Shown here piece by piece: positions 26,170-33,261 of a DNA stretch of 37,496 nucleotides. This DNA comes from an uncultured Prevotella sp. (GTDB lineage: Bacteria > Bacteroidota > Bacteroidia > Bacteroidales > Bacteroidaceae), in assembly GCA_900317685.1 (NCBI GenBank), contig ONHQ01000031.1, forward strand, positions 1 through 37,496. Reading direction: 5' to 3'. The translations under genes were made by a program, and so were the position numbers. The notes under the pieces are model-generated. The model was not told the origin of the DNA, ran no database searches, and worked only from the letters and a program-made list of their open reading frames with translations. Numbering within the stretch: the first letter of the stretch is position 1; each line of letters begins with the position of its first letter.

Positions 26170-28593
26170 TTAAATAAAAAGGTTCACATTTGCCTGCTCA
26201 GCACGCTGCATATACGTTGCTACGCCACCAACGGTGACGCCATCGATCAGCTCTTCCTTCGCTATTCCCATCATGTCCATCGTCATCTGGCAGGCGATGA
26301 ACTCCACACCGGCCTTTTGGGCAGCCTGTCGTAGGTCTTCAAGCTGCTCGATATTCTTTCTGCGCATGATGTGGCGCATCAGACGGTCGCCCATGCCAAA
26401 GAAACTCATCTGGGAGAGATGAAGCTTGCGTGACGACGAGGGCAGCATCCAACTGAATATCTTTCCGAAGAAGTCCTTCTTCACGTGGGGCTTATGCTCT
26501 TTCTTGATGACATTGAGTCCCCAGAAAGTGAAGAAGATGGACACCTTTGTGCCGGTTGCCGCCGCTCCGTTGGCCAGCACGAAAGTGGCAATGGCACGGT
26601 CAAGATCGTCGCTGAACATGATGAGGGTCTTGTTGCGCTGTGGGGCTACGTCTTGCGAGGGGATAGACGCCGTACTGCCTTTTCCGATGACCACCTTATG
26701 CAATCCGCCTTCTTCCGAAGCACTGATAAAGCTGTTGTCCGTACTCTCGCACCAGGCTTGGGCATCGCGCGGGAAGCCCGGATCGGTGGCCGTCACCTCT
26801 ACCTGGCTGCCCTCTGCCATGCCGTCGATGGTCTGCTTCAGTTTGATGATAGGTCCGGGACACGACAGTCCGCAGGCATCAAGACGAAGCATGGTGGCAG
26901 GAGCTGTTGGGGCTACTGTTTTGCTCTTTAGGGTAGAGATCTGCCACGAGGTGCGCGTGGCCGAAGCATAGAGCTTGTAGCCGCCCGAGAGGTTGCGCAC
27001 ATCGCTGAAGCCATGGCCTAAGAGAATGCGCTGGGCAAGGTAGCCACGCAGTCCCACGGCACAGTAGAGCACGATGGGCTTGTCATGAGGAATTTCACCG
27101 ATACGGTCACGCAGGTCGTCGAGAGGAATGTTGACGGCTCCGTCGATGGCATCCAGGGCATATTCCTCTTTGGTGCGTACGTCAATGATTGTGACCGTCT
27201 TGCGGTCAGCATCGCGCAGCTCCCTCCAGTAGATTACCGGCATGGATCCGTTGATGATGTTGCCGGCCACATATCCCGCGATGGCAACAGGGTCTTTGGC
27301 TGAGGAGAAGGGCGGTGCGTAGGCTTGCTCCAGGGCCATAAGGTCGGCCACGGTACCCTTGTGCTTGATGATAAGGGCCAGTTGGTCAATGCGCTTGTCG
27401 GCACCGTCGTGACCGATGCATTGCGCGCCATAGAGCCGCCCGGTCTTGGGGTCGAAGGTGAGCTTTGTGGTCAGAGGGAATGAGCCGGGATAATAGCCGG
27501 CATGTGATGCCGTCGTCGTTGTTGACGAAGCATAGGCTATGCCGCGCTGTTTCAGTTGCTTGGCCGGAAGCCCGGTGGAGGCGACAGTGAGACCGAATAC
27601 CTTGGCCACCGCCGTTCCGATACTGCCCTCATAAGCTTCCACATTGCCCTGCACCATATTGTCAGCGGCCACACGTGCCTGCCGGTTGGCAGGGCCGGCC
27701 AGCAGATTGAGCCACGGCTCACCCGTGATAGGATGAGGATACTCCACAGCATCGCCGACGGCATAGACATCCGCATCGGATGTCTGCATGTATTTGTTCA
27801 CACTGATGCCGCGTTTGCCCAACGTCAGCCCGGCATCTTTGGCCAGTTGTGTGTTGGGCCGGACACCGATGGACAGCAGCACCATGTCGGCTGTGAGCTT
27901 TTGCCCGTCACTGAGCATCACGCCGAGGGCGGCCCCGTTCTTCTCAAAGCTCTGGACAGCTTTGCCTAAATAGAGGCTTACGCCGTGGTCGGCTAGTTCC
28001 TGATGGACAAAGGAAGCCATGCTGTAATCAATGGGAGCCAGCACCTGCTCGCCCATCTCCACTACAGAAACGTTCCATCCGGCGTGCACTAAGTTCTCAG
28101 CCATCTCCAGTCCGATGAAGCCTCCACCGACAATGACCGCACGACCTTTGGGATGGTGGTCGATGAACTGTTTGATGCGGTCGGTATCATCCACGTTGCG
28201 CAGCGTGAAGATGCCTTCGTTGTCAATGCCGGGCAAGGGCGGACGGACGGGTGAGGAACCAGGAGCCAGAAGCAACTTGTCATACGATTCGCTGTACGTG
28301 CCATCTTCTGCACTCTTGATGATGACGACCTTAGTCTCGGTGTTGATTCCCATGGCCTCGCTTTCCGTGCGCACGTCGATGCGGAACCGGCGCGAGAAGG
28401 CTTCCGGTGTTTGCACAAACAGCCGGTCGCGGTCGGTGATGACTCCACCTATATAATAAGGTAGGCCACAGTTGGCGTATGAGATGTGCTTACCCTTTTC
28501 GATGAGCACGATATCGCTGGTCTCGTCCTGCCGACGCAGTCTTGCGGCAGCGGTGGCACCACCGGCCACTCCTCCAATAATCACGTATTTCAT
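26170..28593 (-). CDS. CoA-disulfide reductase-like flavoprotein fused to rhodanese, TusA and DsrE-like domains
   Basis: This 807-residue cytoplasmic protein joins four sulfur-handling modules. Residues 1-450 are an FAD/NAD(P)H disulfide reductase: Rossmann motif VIIGGVAGGATAAAR, single active-site cysteine in SYANCGLPYY (C42, as in CoA-disulfide or CoA-persulfide reductases), a second nucleotide fold at VIVGGGFIGLEMAENL, and VYAVGDAVE. Residues about 455-545 are a rhodanese domain with active cysteine in LYCAVGLRGY (near 509). Residues about 565-640 are a TusA/SirA domain with the CPGP motif (near 576). The C-terminus (about 650-807) is DsrE/DsrF/DrsH-like. Together they suggest reduction and relay of persulfide sulfur. 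The same fusion type occurs in other anaerobes; the substrate here is inferred. It is the first gene of a two-gene operon with marR. Confidence 0.92.
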   Translation of the reverse strand: MKYVIIGGVAGGATAAARLRRQDETSDIVLIEKGKHISYANCGLPYYIGGVITDRDRLFVQTPEAFSRRFRIDVRTESEAMGINTETKVVIIKSAEDGTYSESYDKLLLAPGSSPVRPPLPGIDNEGIFTLRNVDDTDRIKQFIDHHPKGRAVIVGGGFIGLEMAENLVHAGWNVSVVEMGEQVLAPIDYSMASFVHQELADHGVSLYLGKAVQSFEKNGAALGVMLSDGQKLTADMVLLSIGVRPNTQLAKDAGLTLGKRGISVNKYMQTSDADVYAVGDAVEYPHPITGEPWLNLLAGPANRQARVAADNMVQGNVEAYEGSIGTAVAKVFGLTVASTGLPAKQLKQRGIAYASSTTTTASHAGYYPGSFPLTTKLTFDPKTGRLYGAQCIGHDGADKRIDQLALIIKHKGTVADLMALEQAYAPPFSSAKDPVAIAGYVAGNIINGSMPVIYWRELRDADRKTVTIIDVRTKEEYALDAIDGAVNIPLDDLRDRIGEIPHDKPIVLYCAVGLRGYLAQRILLGHGFSDVRNLSGGYKLYASATRTSWQISTLKSKTVAPTAPATMLRLDACGLSCPGPIIKLKQTIDGMAEGSQVEVTATDPGFPRDAQAWCESTDNSFISASEEGGLHKVVIGKGSTASIPSQDVAPQRNKTLIMFSDDLDRAIATFVLANGAAATGTKVSIFFTFWGLNVIKKEHKPHVKKDFFGKIFSWMLPSSSRKLHLSQMSFFGMGDRLMRHIMRRKNIEQLEDLRQAAQKAGVEFIACQMTMDMMGIAKEELIDGVTVGGVATYMQRAEQANVNLFI

Positions 28594-28613
28594 ATTCGTA
28601 TTCCGTATTAATT

Positions 28614-28672
28614 ATATTCCGTTGGCAAATTTACGACATTTCCGTGATACAAACAAATTTCCAACGGAATAT
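28614..28672. promoter_or_regulatory. Inverted repeat framing the oxidoreductase-marR promoter
   Basis: Perfect 12-bp arms ATATTCCGTTGG (28614-28625) and CCAACGGAATAT (28661-28672) enclose the whole core promoter, and TATTCCGT recurs at 28599-28606. This suits an operator, probably for the MarR protein encoded in the same operon. Confidence 0.65.
28625..28656 (-). promoter_or_regulatory. Promoter of the oxidoreductase-marR operon
   Basis: On the minus strand TTG (28654-28656), a 20-base spacer and TAAATTTGC (28625-28633) match the Bacteroidetes consensus. The ATG at 28593 follows at about 30 bases. Confidence 0.75.
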
Positions 28673-28970
28673 TTTAGGTTGCCATTCATGTTCTATTCTT
28701 ATTTCTCCTCCTCACCTAAATGATTCGTGGAGATTGTTTTTCGCCCGAATATCCATGGATCACGGATATTTGGGGGAGTACGTGCGCCATCCCTTTGCAT
28801 TCTTTGCGCCATTGCGAGAGAAAGACGTGCGAGTAGTTCCTTTGGGGGCTAACGCTCAGCTACGCGGAATAAAGAATATCACCGACTACTAAGAAAATGT
28901 ATTCATGGAAAATATGGCACAGTGGATATTTCCCGTGGCACATTAATATTCGACCATGTAGATTTTATTT
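28673..28970. other. Non-coding stretch with short inverted repeats
   Basis: No convincing gene is present. AATATCC (28748-28754) and GGATATT (28764-28770) form a short hairpin. Bases 28919-28938 match 17 of 20 positions of 25311-25330. A small frame at 28644-28892 has no recognisable protein features. Confidence 0.5.
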
Positions 28971-29324
28971 CTATAAGACATCAATGCCTTTGAAAATCTT
29001 CTCTACCGACTTTCCTTTTGCAATCTCATCAACCAACTTGTCGAGGATGCGCATGTCGCGCATCTTCTGGTCTGCTATATCCTCTATCCGCACCCCACAA
29101 ATTTTTCCTTTCACTTTCATTCGTCCTGAATTCATCTGTGGAGCATGATCAAAGAAATCCCCATAGGTGATGTCGCTATTGATCAAGCTGTCAAGGGCTT
29201 CCTTGCTGTAGCCTGTCAGCCACTCTGTCACAGCATACGCTTCTTCGGCCTTGCGTCCCTTGCGCTCCACCTTGGCTATGAGCAGGGGAAACACCTTTGA
29301 GAATTTCATGTCGAACACATTCAT
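28971..29324 (-). CDS. DUF2200-family protein
   Basis: This 117-residue soluble protein matches the DUF2200 pattern: a start of the KVFPLLIAKVERKGR type, the VTEWLTGYS motif near 32-40, and the YGDFFDHAPQMN and KICGVRIEDIADQKMRDMRILDKLVDEIAKG segments. The function is unknown. It is the last gene of a five-gene minus-strand operon, 4 bases after the C_GCAxxG_C_C gene. An internal ATG at 29309 is an alternative start. Confidence 0.85.
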   Translation of the reverse strand: MNVFDMKFSKVFPLLIAKVERKGRKAEEAYAVTEWLTGYSKEALDSLINSDITYGDFFDHAPQMNSGRMKVKGKICGVRIEDIADQKMRDMRILDKLVDEIAKGKSVEKIFKGIDVL

Positions 29325-29328
29325 ACGA

Positions 29329-29727
29329 TTATCTCCCTTCGTTTGTTTTCAATGCTTCTTCCAAGAATTCACAGGCGTCAGCCACACATAATGGACATGG
29401 ACGAAGCACCACATGGGTATCTACACCTTTCAGCTTTCTACACTGAGTGGCATGGTTACGGTCTTCGAACTTCTGCATGATCTCGCGCATCTGCTTCATG
29501 GTTTTGCGCTTGTCTTTATTTATCAGTCCCAACACCATGTCAGCTCCTATCAACGCGCCGCAGGTGCCCTCCATATTCGTCATTCCGGCAGCAAAGCCGT
29601 CGGTCATACTCATGGCAGTGTTCTCGTCCAACCCAGTCAAGTCACTATATGTTGTCAGCACCGCCTGTGCACAATTAAATTTCAAGCTTGCCTTCTTCTC
29701 GGCTGCAATATCTTTTCTTGATTCCAT
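29329..29727 (-). CDS. C_GCAxxG_C_C family protein
   Basis: The 132-residue product shows the family cysteines in order: FNCAQAVLTTYSDLTG near the N-terminus, GTCGALIGADMVLGL in the middle, a CRKLKG cysteine, and the C-terminal RPCPLCVADACEFLEEAL cluster. Proteins of this family are thought to bind a metal or Fe-S cluster or to act in redox reactions; no activity is established. The ATG at 29727 is preferred over a TTG three codons upstream and gives a 5-base gap to the preceding gene. Confidence 0.88.
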   Translation of the reverse strand: MESRKDIAAEKKASLKFNCAQAVLTTYSDLTGLDENTAMSMTDGFAAGMTNMEGTCGALIGADMVLGLINKDKRKTMKQMREIMQKFEDRNHATQCRKLKGVDTHVVLRPCPLCVADACEFLEEALKTNEGR

Positions 29728-29732
29728 GCCTG

Positions 29733-29975
29733 TCAATCTTTAATGTATTTGTCAATTATGTCCTCTTTGACTATCTGCGGTTTGGCCTTTCCTTTCAGCA
29801 CCAGCACTTTCTTGCCATTGCGGTAGATGTGGAGCTGACGGGAACGCACGACGGCTGTCAGCTTGGGGTCGTCGTTTAACGTTTGCCAAATTTGATGGTA
29901 GACACCGTCGGCATCCATCAGTTTGTGCCGCAGGTGCGAGCACATGTTGGTTGTGTCAATGTCTGCTGTGTTCAT
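29733..29975 (-). CDS. Hypothetical protein, 80 aa
   Basis: I do not recognise this small basic protein. It has no signal peptide or membrane segment. A helical N-terminal half (SHLRHKLMDADGVYHQIWQTLNDD) is followed by a beta-hairpin-like LHIYRNGKKVLVLKGKAKPQIV. Its ATG overlaps the stop of the MmcQ/YjbR gene by 4 bases (ATGA), which argues strongly for translation and coupling. A second in-frame ATG stands at codon 11. Confidence 0.75.
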   Translation of the reverse strand: MNTADIDTTNMCSHLRHKLMDADGVYHQIWQTLNDDPKLTAVVRSRQLHIYRNGKKVLVLKGKAKPQIVKEDIIDKYIKD

Positions 29976-30328
29976 GGTTCAATCCTATATTTCTCTCTCA
30001 ACCGCTTGGGCAGTTTGCTGAGGACGAGCTGATAGGACTGGCGTATAAGGTCTTTTACCATATCACTGTCTATCTCCTCAAGGAGGACATCGCTCCAATG
30101 CACCTTATTAAGATGGTACGCCGGACGGATGCCGTCATAGTGGTCGCGCAGCGTCTGTCCTTGCTCGGGCGGTAGTTTCAGGGCACAGGAGGGCTCTGGG
30201 GCGTCCAACCATATATGTAGAAAAATTTTTCCTTCTATACGAAACAATACCCAGTCCTCACCATAGGCCTGGTCTTCCGTGGTGCCCGGCAAGGACAACG
30301 CATACTCGCGTACTTCTTCGATGTTCAT
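29972..30328 (-). CDS. MmcQ/YjbR-family protein
   Basis: This 118-residue protein matches the MmcQ/YjbR family: MNIEEVREYALSLPGTTED at the N-terminus, then a beta segment (WVLFRIEGKIFLHIWLD), KLPPEQGQTLRDHYDGIRPAYHLNKVHWSDVLL in the middle and a C-terminal helix DMVKDLIRQSYQLV. The family has a CyaY-like fold and is described as DNA-binding on structural grounds; the cellular role is not known. It starts 12 bases after the flavin reductase stop and overlaps the next gene by 4 bases. Confidence 0.88.
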   Translation of the reverse strand: MNIEEVREYALSLPGTTEDQAYGEDWVLFRIEGKIFLHIWLDAPEPSCALKLPPEQGQTLRDHYDGIRPAYHLNKVHWSDVLLEEIDSDMVKDLIRQSYQLVLSKLPKRLREKYRIEP

Positions 30329-30340
30329 CAGCTGATGGCG

Positions 30341-30904
30341 TTATTTAAGCTGGGTTCCGTCCTTGAAGGCGTTGCCCACACGCTTGCCAATTTCAAGGTA
30401 GCCGAGATGTACGGGGTCGAAGGCCAGAAGGTGCATCTTCTCCAAGTCGGGCTTGCCGTCCTCGGCAAGGTATTCCTCATTTACTCGGATATTCAGAATC
30501 TTGGCCACGATGTAGTAGCCCGTCTCCGACTCGTCAATCTTCCGCTCAATGCGGCACTCCATCGTCATAGGGAAGTCAGTGAATACGGGAGCGTTTACCT
30601 GCTCGCCCTTCTCGACTTTCCAGCCGGTCTTTGCCACCTTATCCTTTACTTTCTTTCCGCTGACAACGCCTACATAGTCTGCTGCCACCATGGTCTCAGT
30701 CGTAGCAAAGGCAACGGTGAAGTCGGGATTGGCGTTGAGGTTGACTGTGGTCTGATGGTTGCCCATCGAAATCATGATCTTGTCATTATCCCACTGACCA
30801 CTCCAGGCTGCATTCATCGCATTGGGTGTACCATCGGCATCGTAAGTGCCAATAACAATAACTGACTGTGGCATAAACCACGCTCTGGGATTAAAGTTTT
30901 TCAT
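30341..30904 (-). CDS. Flavin reductase-family (FMN-binding split barrel) protein
   Basis: This 187-residue protein has the FMN-binding split-barrel pattern: a PQSVIVIGTYDADGTPNAMNAAWSGQWD start, NHQTTVNLNANPDFTVAFATTE in the middle and KILNIRVNEEYLAEDGKPDLEKMHLLAFDP later. Relatives reduce free flavin with NAD(P)H or act as flavin-dependent oxidoreductases; the substrate cannot be set. It is the first gene of the five-gene operon and has an unusually long upstream region. No FMN riboswitch-like sequence was recognised there. Confidence 0.9.
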   Translation of the reverse strand: MKNFNPRAWFMPQSVIVIGTYDADGTPNAMNAAWSGQWDNDKIMISMGNHQTTVNLNANPDFTVAFATTETMVAADYVGVVSGKKVKDKVAKTGWKVEKGEQVNAPVFTDFPMTMECRIERKIDESETGYYIVAKILNIRVNEEYLAEDGKPDLEKMHLLAFDPVHLGYLEIGKRVGNAFKDGTQLK

Positions 30905-31378
30905 CTCGTTTTGTATTTAAGTTTTTACTCATATAGTCATTATCGAATTCGTCCACGGGCGCATTCCGTTTTCGCACATTATTCTAATGGCAAGTGATCT
31001 ATATTTTAAGATCCAATAGACATGTCCCTTTCAATCTTCATCCTTACACTATTAAGTGCGGAAGCATGTAGCGGTTTACATTTTTCTGCGGTTATCATTG
31101 CAAAATTAAGTTTTTCCTTGCAATTAATGAAACGTTTTCAATAGTTTTTCACCTAACCTTTTCAACTTCCCATCCTCCACTCACGGTTTGCTCCCACCCC
31201 TACGGTTCTCGTCCCTTCCCCGTAGGGAGAGCATCAACCCCCACGAGACTTCCCACTGCTAATTTCTAACTATTAACTTCTGCCTTTAGCGCACCAGCCT
31301 GATTTAAAGGTTTTCCTGGTCTTGGTTGAAAAAGCTATTTTCCTTGAGCTATTGGAAGAGTAGCGGTTTCGCGTCAGT
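30905..31378. other. Intergenic stretch between the flavin reductase operon and the araC-type gene
   Basis: No gene is supported. The 5' side probably contains the operon's leader. CCCTACGG (31198-31205) and CCGTAGGG (31220-31227) form a perfect 8-bp inverted repeat in a C-rich, G-poor stretch (about 31150-31260). No U-tailed hairpin was found after the araC-type gene. Confidence 0.5.
31100..31108 (-). promoter_or_regulatory. Possible -7 element for the flavin reductase operon
   Basis: Minus-strand TAATTTTGC fits TAnnTTTGC but lies about 196 bases upstream of the ATG, and the nearest TTG is only 12 bases away, so support is modest. If used, the leader would be about 190 bases. Confidence 0.4.
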
Positions 31379-32251
31379 TCATGATTTTCTGAAGGCCTTT
31401 GGAGACATTTCTTTCATACGGATGAAAAACTTTGTAAAAGAGGCTTGGTCTGCAAAATTCAGTCGCAATGCGATTTCCGTTATACTCATGCTGGTGGTCT
31501 TGAGTAGGACGGTGGCCTCAGCAGCCAATGCTTGGGAAATGAAATGCTGAACGGTATGGCCACTCATCTGTTTGACGATACGTGAAAGATATGTGGTTGT
31601 CATATTGAGATGTCCGGCATAGAAAGCAAGGTCGTGGTGCTTGACAAAATGCTGCGAGACGAGTTGCAAGAAGTCTGCAAATGTCTTTTCATGGCGCTCT
31701 GAATAATGATGTTTGACCACTACCTTGTCCTGAGTGTTTAGAAGTTCTACGCACATCAGTCGAATAGCTGTCAGGAGCAACTCTTTTGTATAGGTCGTCG
31801 GTTTGGCAAGGATATGCTTATGAACCAGTACCATAAGTCGCCTGATTCTTTCGGCAATTTCACCAGAAAGGTTGAGCACAGGGCAGGGATGTTGTGATAC
31901 CGTGAAGCAGGCCACCTTCACCACATGCTCCAATTGTGGTGTGTGATAGACCATCTGCTCATCTATGTTGAGATTCCAGGCTTCATAGTCGTCGCTCATA
32001 TGTACGATTTCAGTGGGTATGCCCGGTGCATAGACATGCAGGTCGCCAGCATTGAGCGTAAACTGCCGGTCACTATATTTGATGCTGACACTGCCACGGC
32101 ATATCAGCAAGAACGAGAACAGAGAGAATCCTTCCAGATTGCCGGTTTCAATATCGCAGCCCAAGATATGGCCGCAGCATATTAAGTCTTCCCAGTATTC
32201 TTCCGGGTGCAGCCCAGAATAGAGCTGTCTCATTTGTCGAAGTGTGAGCAT
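31379..32251 (-). CDS. AraC-family transcriptional regulator
   Basis: The 290-residue product has an N-terminal cupin-like sensing domain (SVSIKYSDRQFTLNAGDLHVYAPGIPTEI around 54-82). A C-terminal AraC double helix-turn-helix (about 190-290) includes DLAFYAGHLNMTTTYLSRIVKQMSGHTVQHFI and SITEIALRLNFADQASFTKFFIRMKEMSPKAFR. It is divergent from the flavodoxin-fold gene 131 bases away and is the obvious candidate for its control. The effector is unknown. Confidence 0.93.
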   Translation of the reverse strand: MLTLRQMRQLYSGLHPEEYWEDLICCGHILGCDIETGNLEGFSLFSFLLICRGSVSIKYSDRQFTLNAGDLHVYAPGIPTEIVHMSDDYEAWNLNIDEQMVYHTPQLEHVVKVACFTVSQHPCPVLNLSGEIAERIRRLMVLVHKHILAKPTTYTKELLLTAIRLMCVELLNTQDKVVVKHHYSERHEKTFADFLQLVSQHFVKHHDLAFYAGHLNMTTTYLSRIVKQMSGHTVQHFISQALAAEATVLLKTTSMSITEIALRLNFADQASFTKFFIRMKEMSPKAFRKS

Positions 32252-32272
32252 AACGGAATATTTTAATCCTTT

Positions 32273-32281
32273 GCAAATTTA
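32273..32281 (-). promoter_or_regulatory. -7 element of the araC-type gene
   Basis: Minus-strand TAAATTTGC lies 21 bases before the ATG at 32251. The 14-base sequence AACGGAATATTTTA (32252-32265) sits between this box and the start codon. Confidence 0.55.
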
Positions 32282-32346
32282 AGTAATTGTTTCGTTTCAG
32301 ACATATTCTGTTTCGATATTAACTATACTTTAACGCATAATCTATG

Positions 32347-32355
32347 TACCTTTGC
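32347..32355 (+). promoter_or_regulatory. -7 element of the flavodoxin-fold gene
   Basis: TACCTTTGC is a perfect TAnnTTTGC, 27 bases before the ATG at 32383. The in-frame ATG at 32344 lies upstream of this box and so cannot be the start. Confidence 0.65.
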
Positions 32356-32382
32356 GACCATAAACAAGATAAATTTATTGAT

Positions 32383-33039
32383 ATGAAGATAATGACCATT
32401 GATGGCGGCCCTCGTAAGACCATGAATACGGCCGCCATGATAGAAAAGTTCTCGGAAGGAGTGAAATCTGTTGATAAGGCTATTGAGGTGAAGCATGTCC
32501 GGCTCTACGACATTGATTATAAGGGCTGCTATTCTTGTCTGGCCTGTAAAGTACGCGGCAAAGCCTCTCACGAGTGTAAGATAAAGGACGGTCTTCTCCC
32601 TGTCATTCAGGAAGTCAACCAGTCCGATGGCCTCGTCTTGGCCTCACCGGTTTTCTTTGGTCGTTGGACCGGTCAGATGCAGACTTTTATAGAACGTTTC
32701 ACCTATCCATGGCTGTCGTATGAGGATTTCTCGATAACCCCACAGCGGAAGATGCCCTTGGCACTGATTCTTACGATGAACGGCATGCCGTCAGATGCTG
32801 AGGCTGTCCACAACAATATGAATACCGAGGAGAATTTTATTCTTGCCAAACTCGGCGACATAGAGCGCATTGATGCCTGCAACACGCTACAGGTGAAGAA
32901 CTACGACCGTTATGAGATGGATGCGATGAATCCAGAGGGAAGAAAGAAATATAACACCGAGCACTGGGAGGAAGAACTTCAGCAAGCCTTTGATGCCGGC
33001 AAACGAATGGCTGAGAAGATAAAGGCTAACGCAGAGTAG
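32383..33039 (+). CDS. Flavodoxin-fold NAD(P)H-dependent oxidoreductase (FMN reductase-like)
   Basis: This 218-residue protein starts with the FMN-binding strand-loop of this family (MKIMTIDGGPRKTMNTAAMIEKF). GCYSCLACKVRGKASHECKIKDG follows near residues 46-68, then the ASPVFFGRWTGQMQTFIERF segment that lies over the flavin. The cysteine pattern CxxCxxC...C resembles iron-sulfur flavoproteins and related thiol-bearing reductases, but whether it binds a cluster is not known. It is probably cytoplasmic and uses NAD(P)H to reduce a quinone or an aromatic or disulfide substrate. It is divergent from an araC-type regulator and convergent with the polymerase genes, 9 bases away. Confidence 0.87.
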   Translation: MKIMTIDGGPRKTMNTAAMIEKFSEGVKSVDKAIEVKHVRLYDIDYKGCYSCLACKVRGKASHECKIKDGLLPVIQEVNQSDGLVLASPVFFGRWTGQMQTFIERFTYPWLSYEDFSITPQRKMPLALILTMNGMPSDAEAVHNNMNTEENFILAKLGDIERIDACNTLQVKNYDRYEMDAMNPEGRKKYNTEHWEEELQQAFDAGKRMAEKIKANAE

Positions 33040-33048
33040 ACTTCCAAT

Positions 33049-33261
33049 TCAAATACTGTTATCACCGTTTTCATCTACGGGGGCATTCCTTCTCCTCACA
33101 GCCTCTTCCTGCTTCTTCTGCGCTTCCTCAATGGCTTTCTCATAGCCAGTGAGGGCAGAGAAGGGGGAGAATTGCGCCGCACGGTTATACATGCTCATCT
33201 TCGGATGCTTTGCCGAGACGTGGTGCGGCAGGTTGATGATGTCGTCGTAGTTGTCTGTCAT
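33049..33261 (-). CDS. Small partner protein of a Y-family polymerase (YolD-like)
   Basis: This 70-residue protein contains YDDIINLPHHVSAKHPKMSMYNRAAQFSPFSALTGYEKAI, a pattern seen in small proteins encoded next to UvrX/ImuB-like Y-family polymerases. The C-terminus is a charged helix. Its ATG overlaps the polymerase stop codon by 4 bases (ATGA), so the two are translationally coupled. The role is unknown; by position it probably assists or regulates the polymerase. Confidence 0.8.
   Translation of the reverse strand: MTDNYDDIINLPHHVSAKHPKMSMYNRAAQFSPFSALTGYEKAIEEAQKKQEEAVRRRNAPVDENGDNSI

Noticed and set aside
28644-28892. 82-codon plus-strand frame in the spacer after the oxidoreductase operon
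   Set aside because: It crosses short inverted repeats and has no recognisable domain or start signals.
30905-31099. Possible FMN riboswitch before the flavin reductase gene
   Set aside because: None of the conserved RFN-element segments could be recognised in the leader on the minus strand.
31326-31550. 74-codon plus-strand frame at the 3' end of the araC-type gene
   Set aside because: Most of it is antisense to the conserved helix-turn-helix of the AraC protein, and it has no features of its own.
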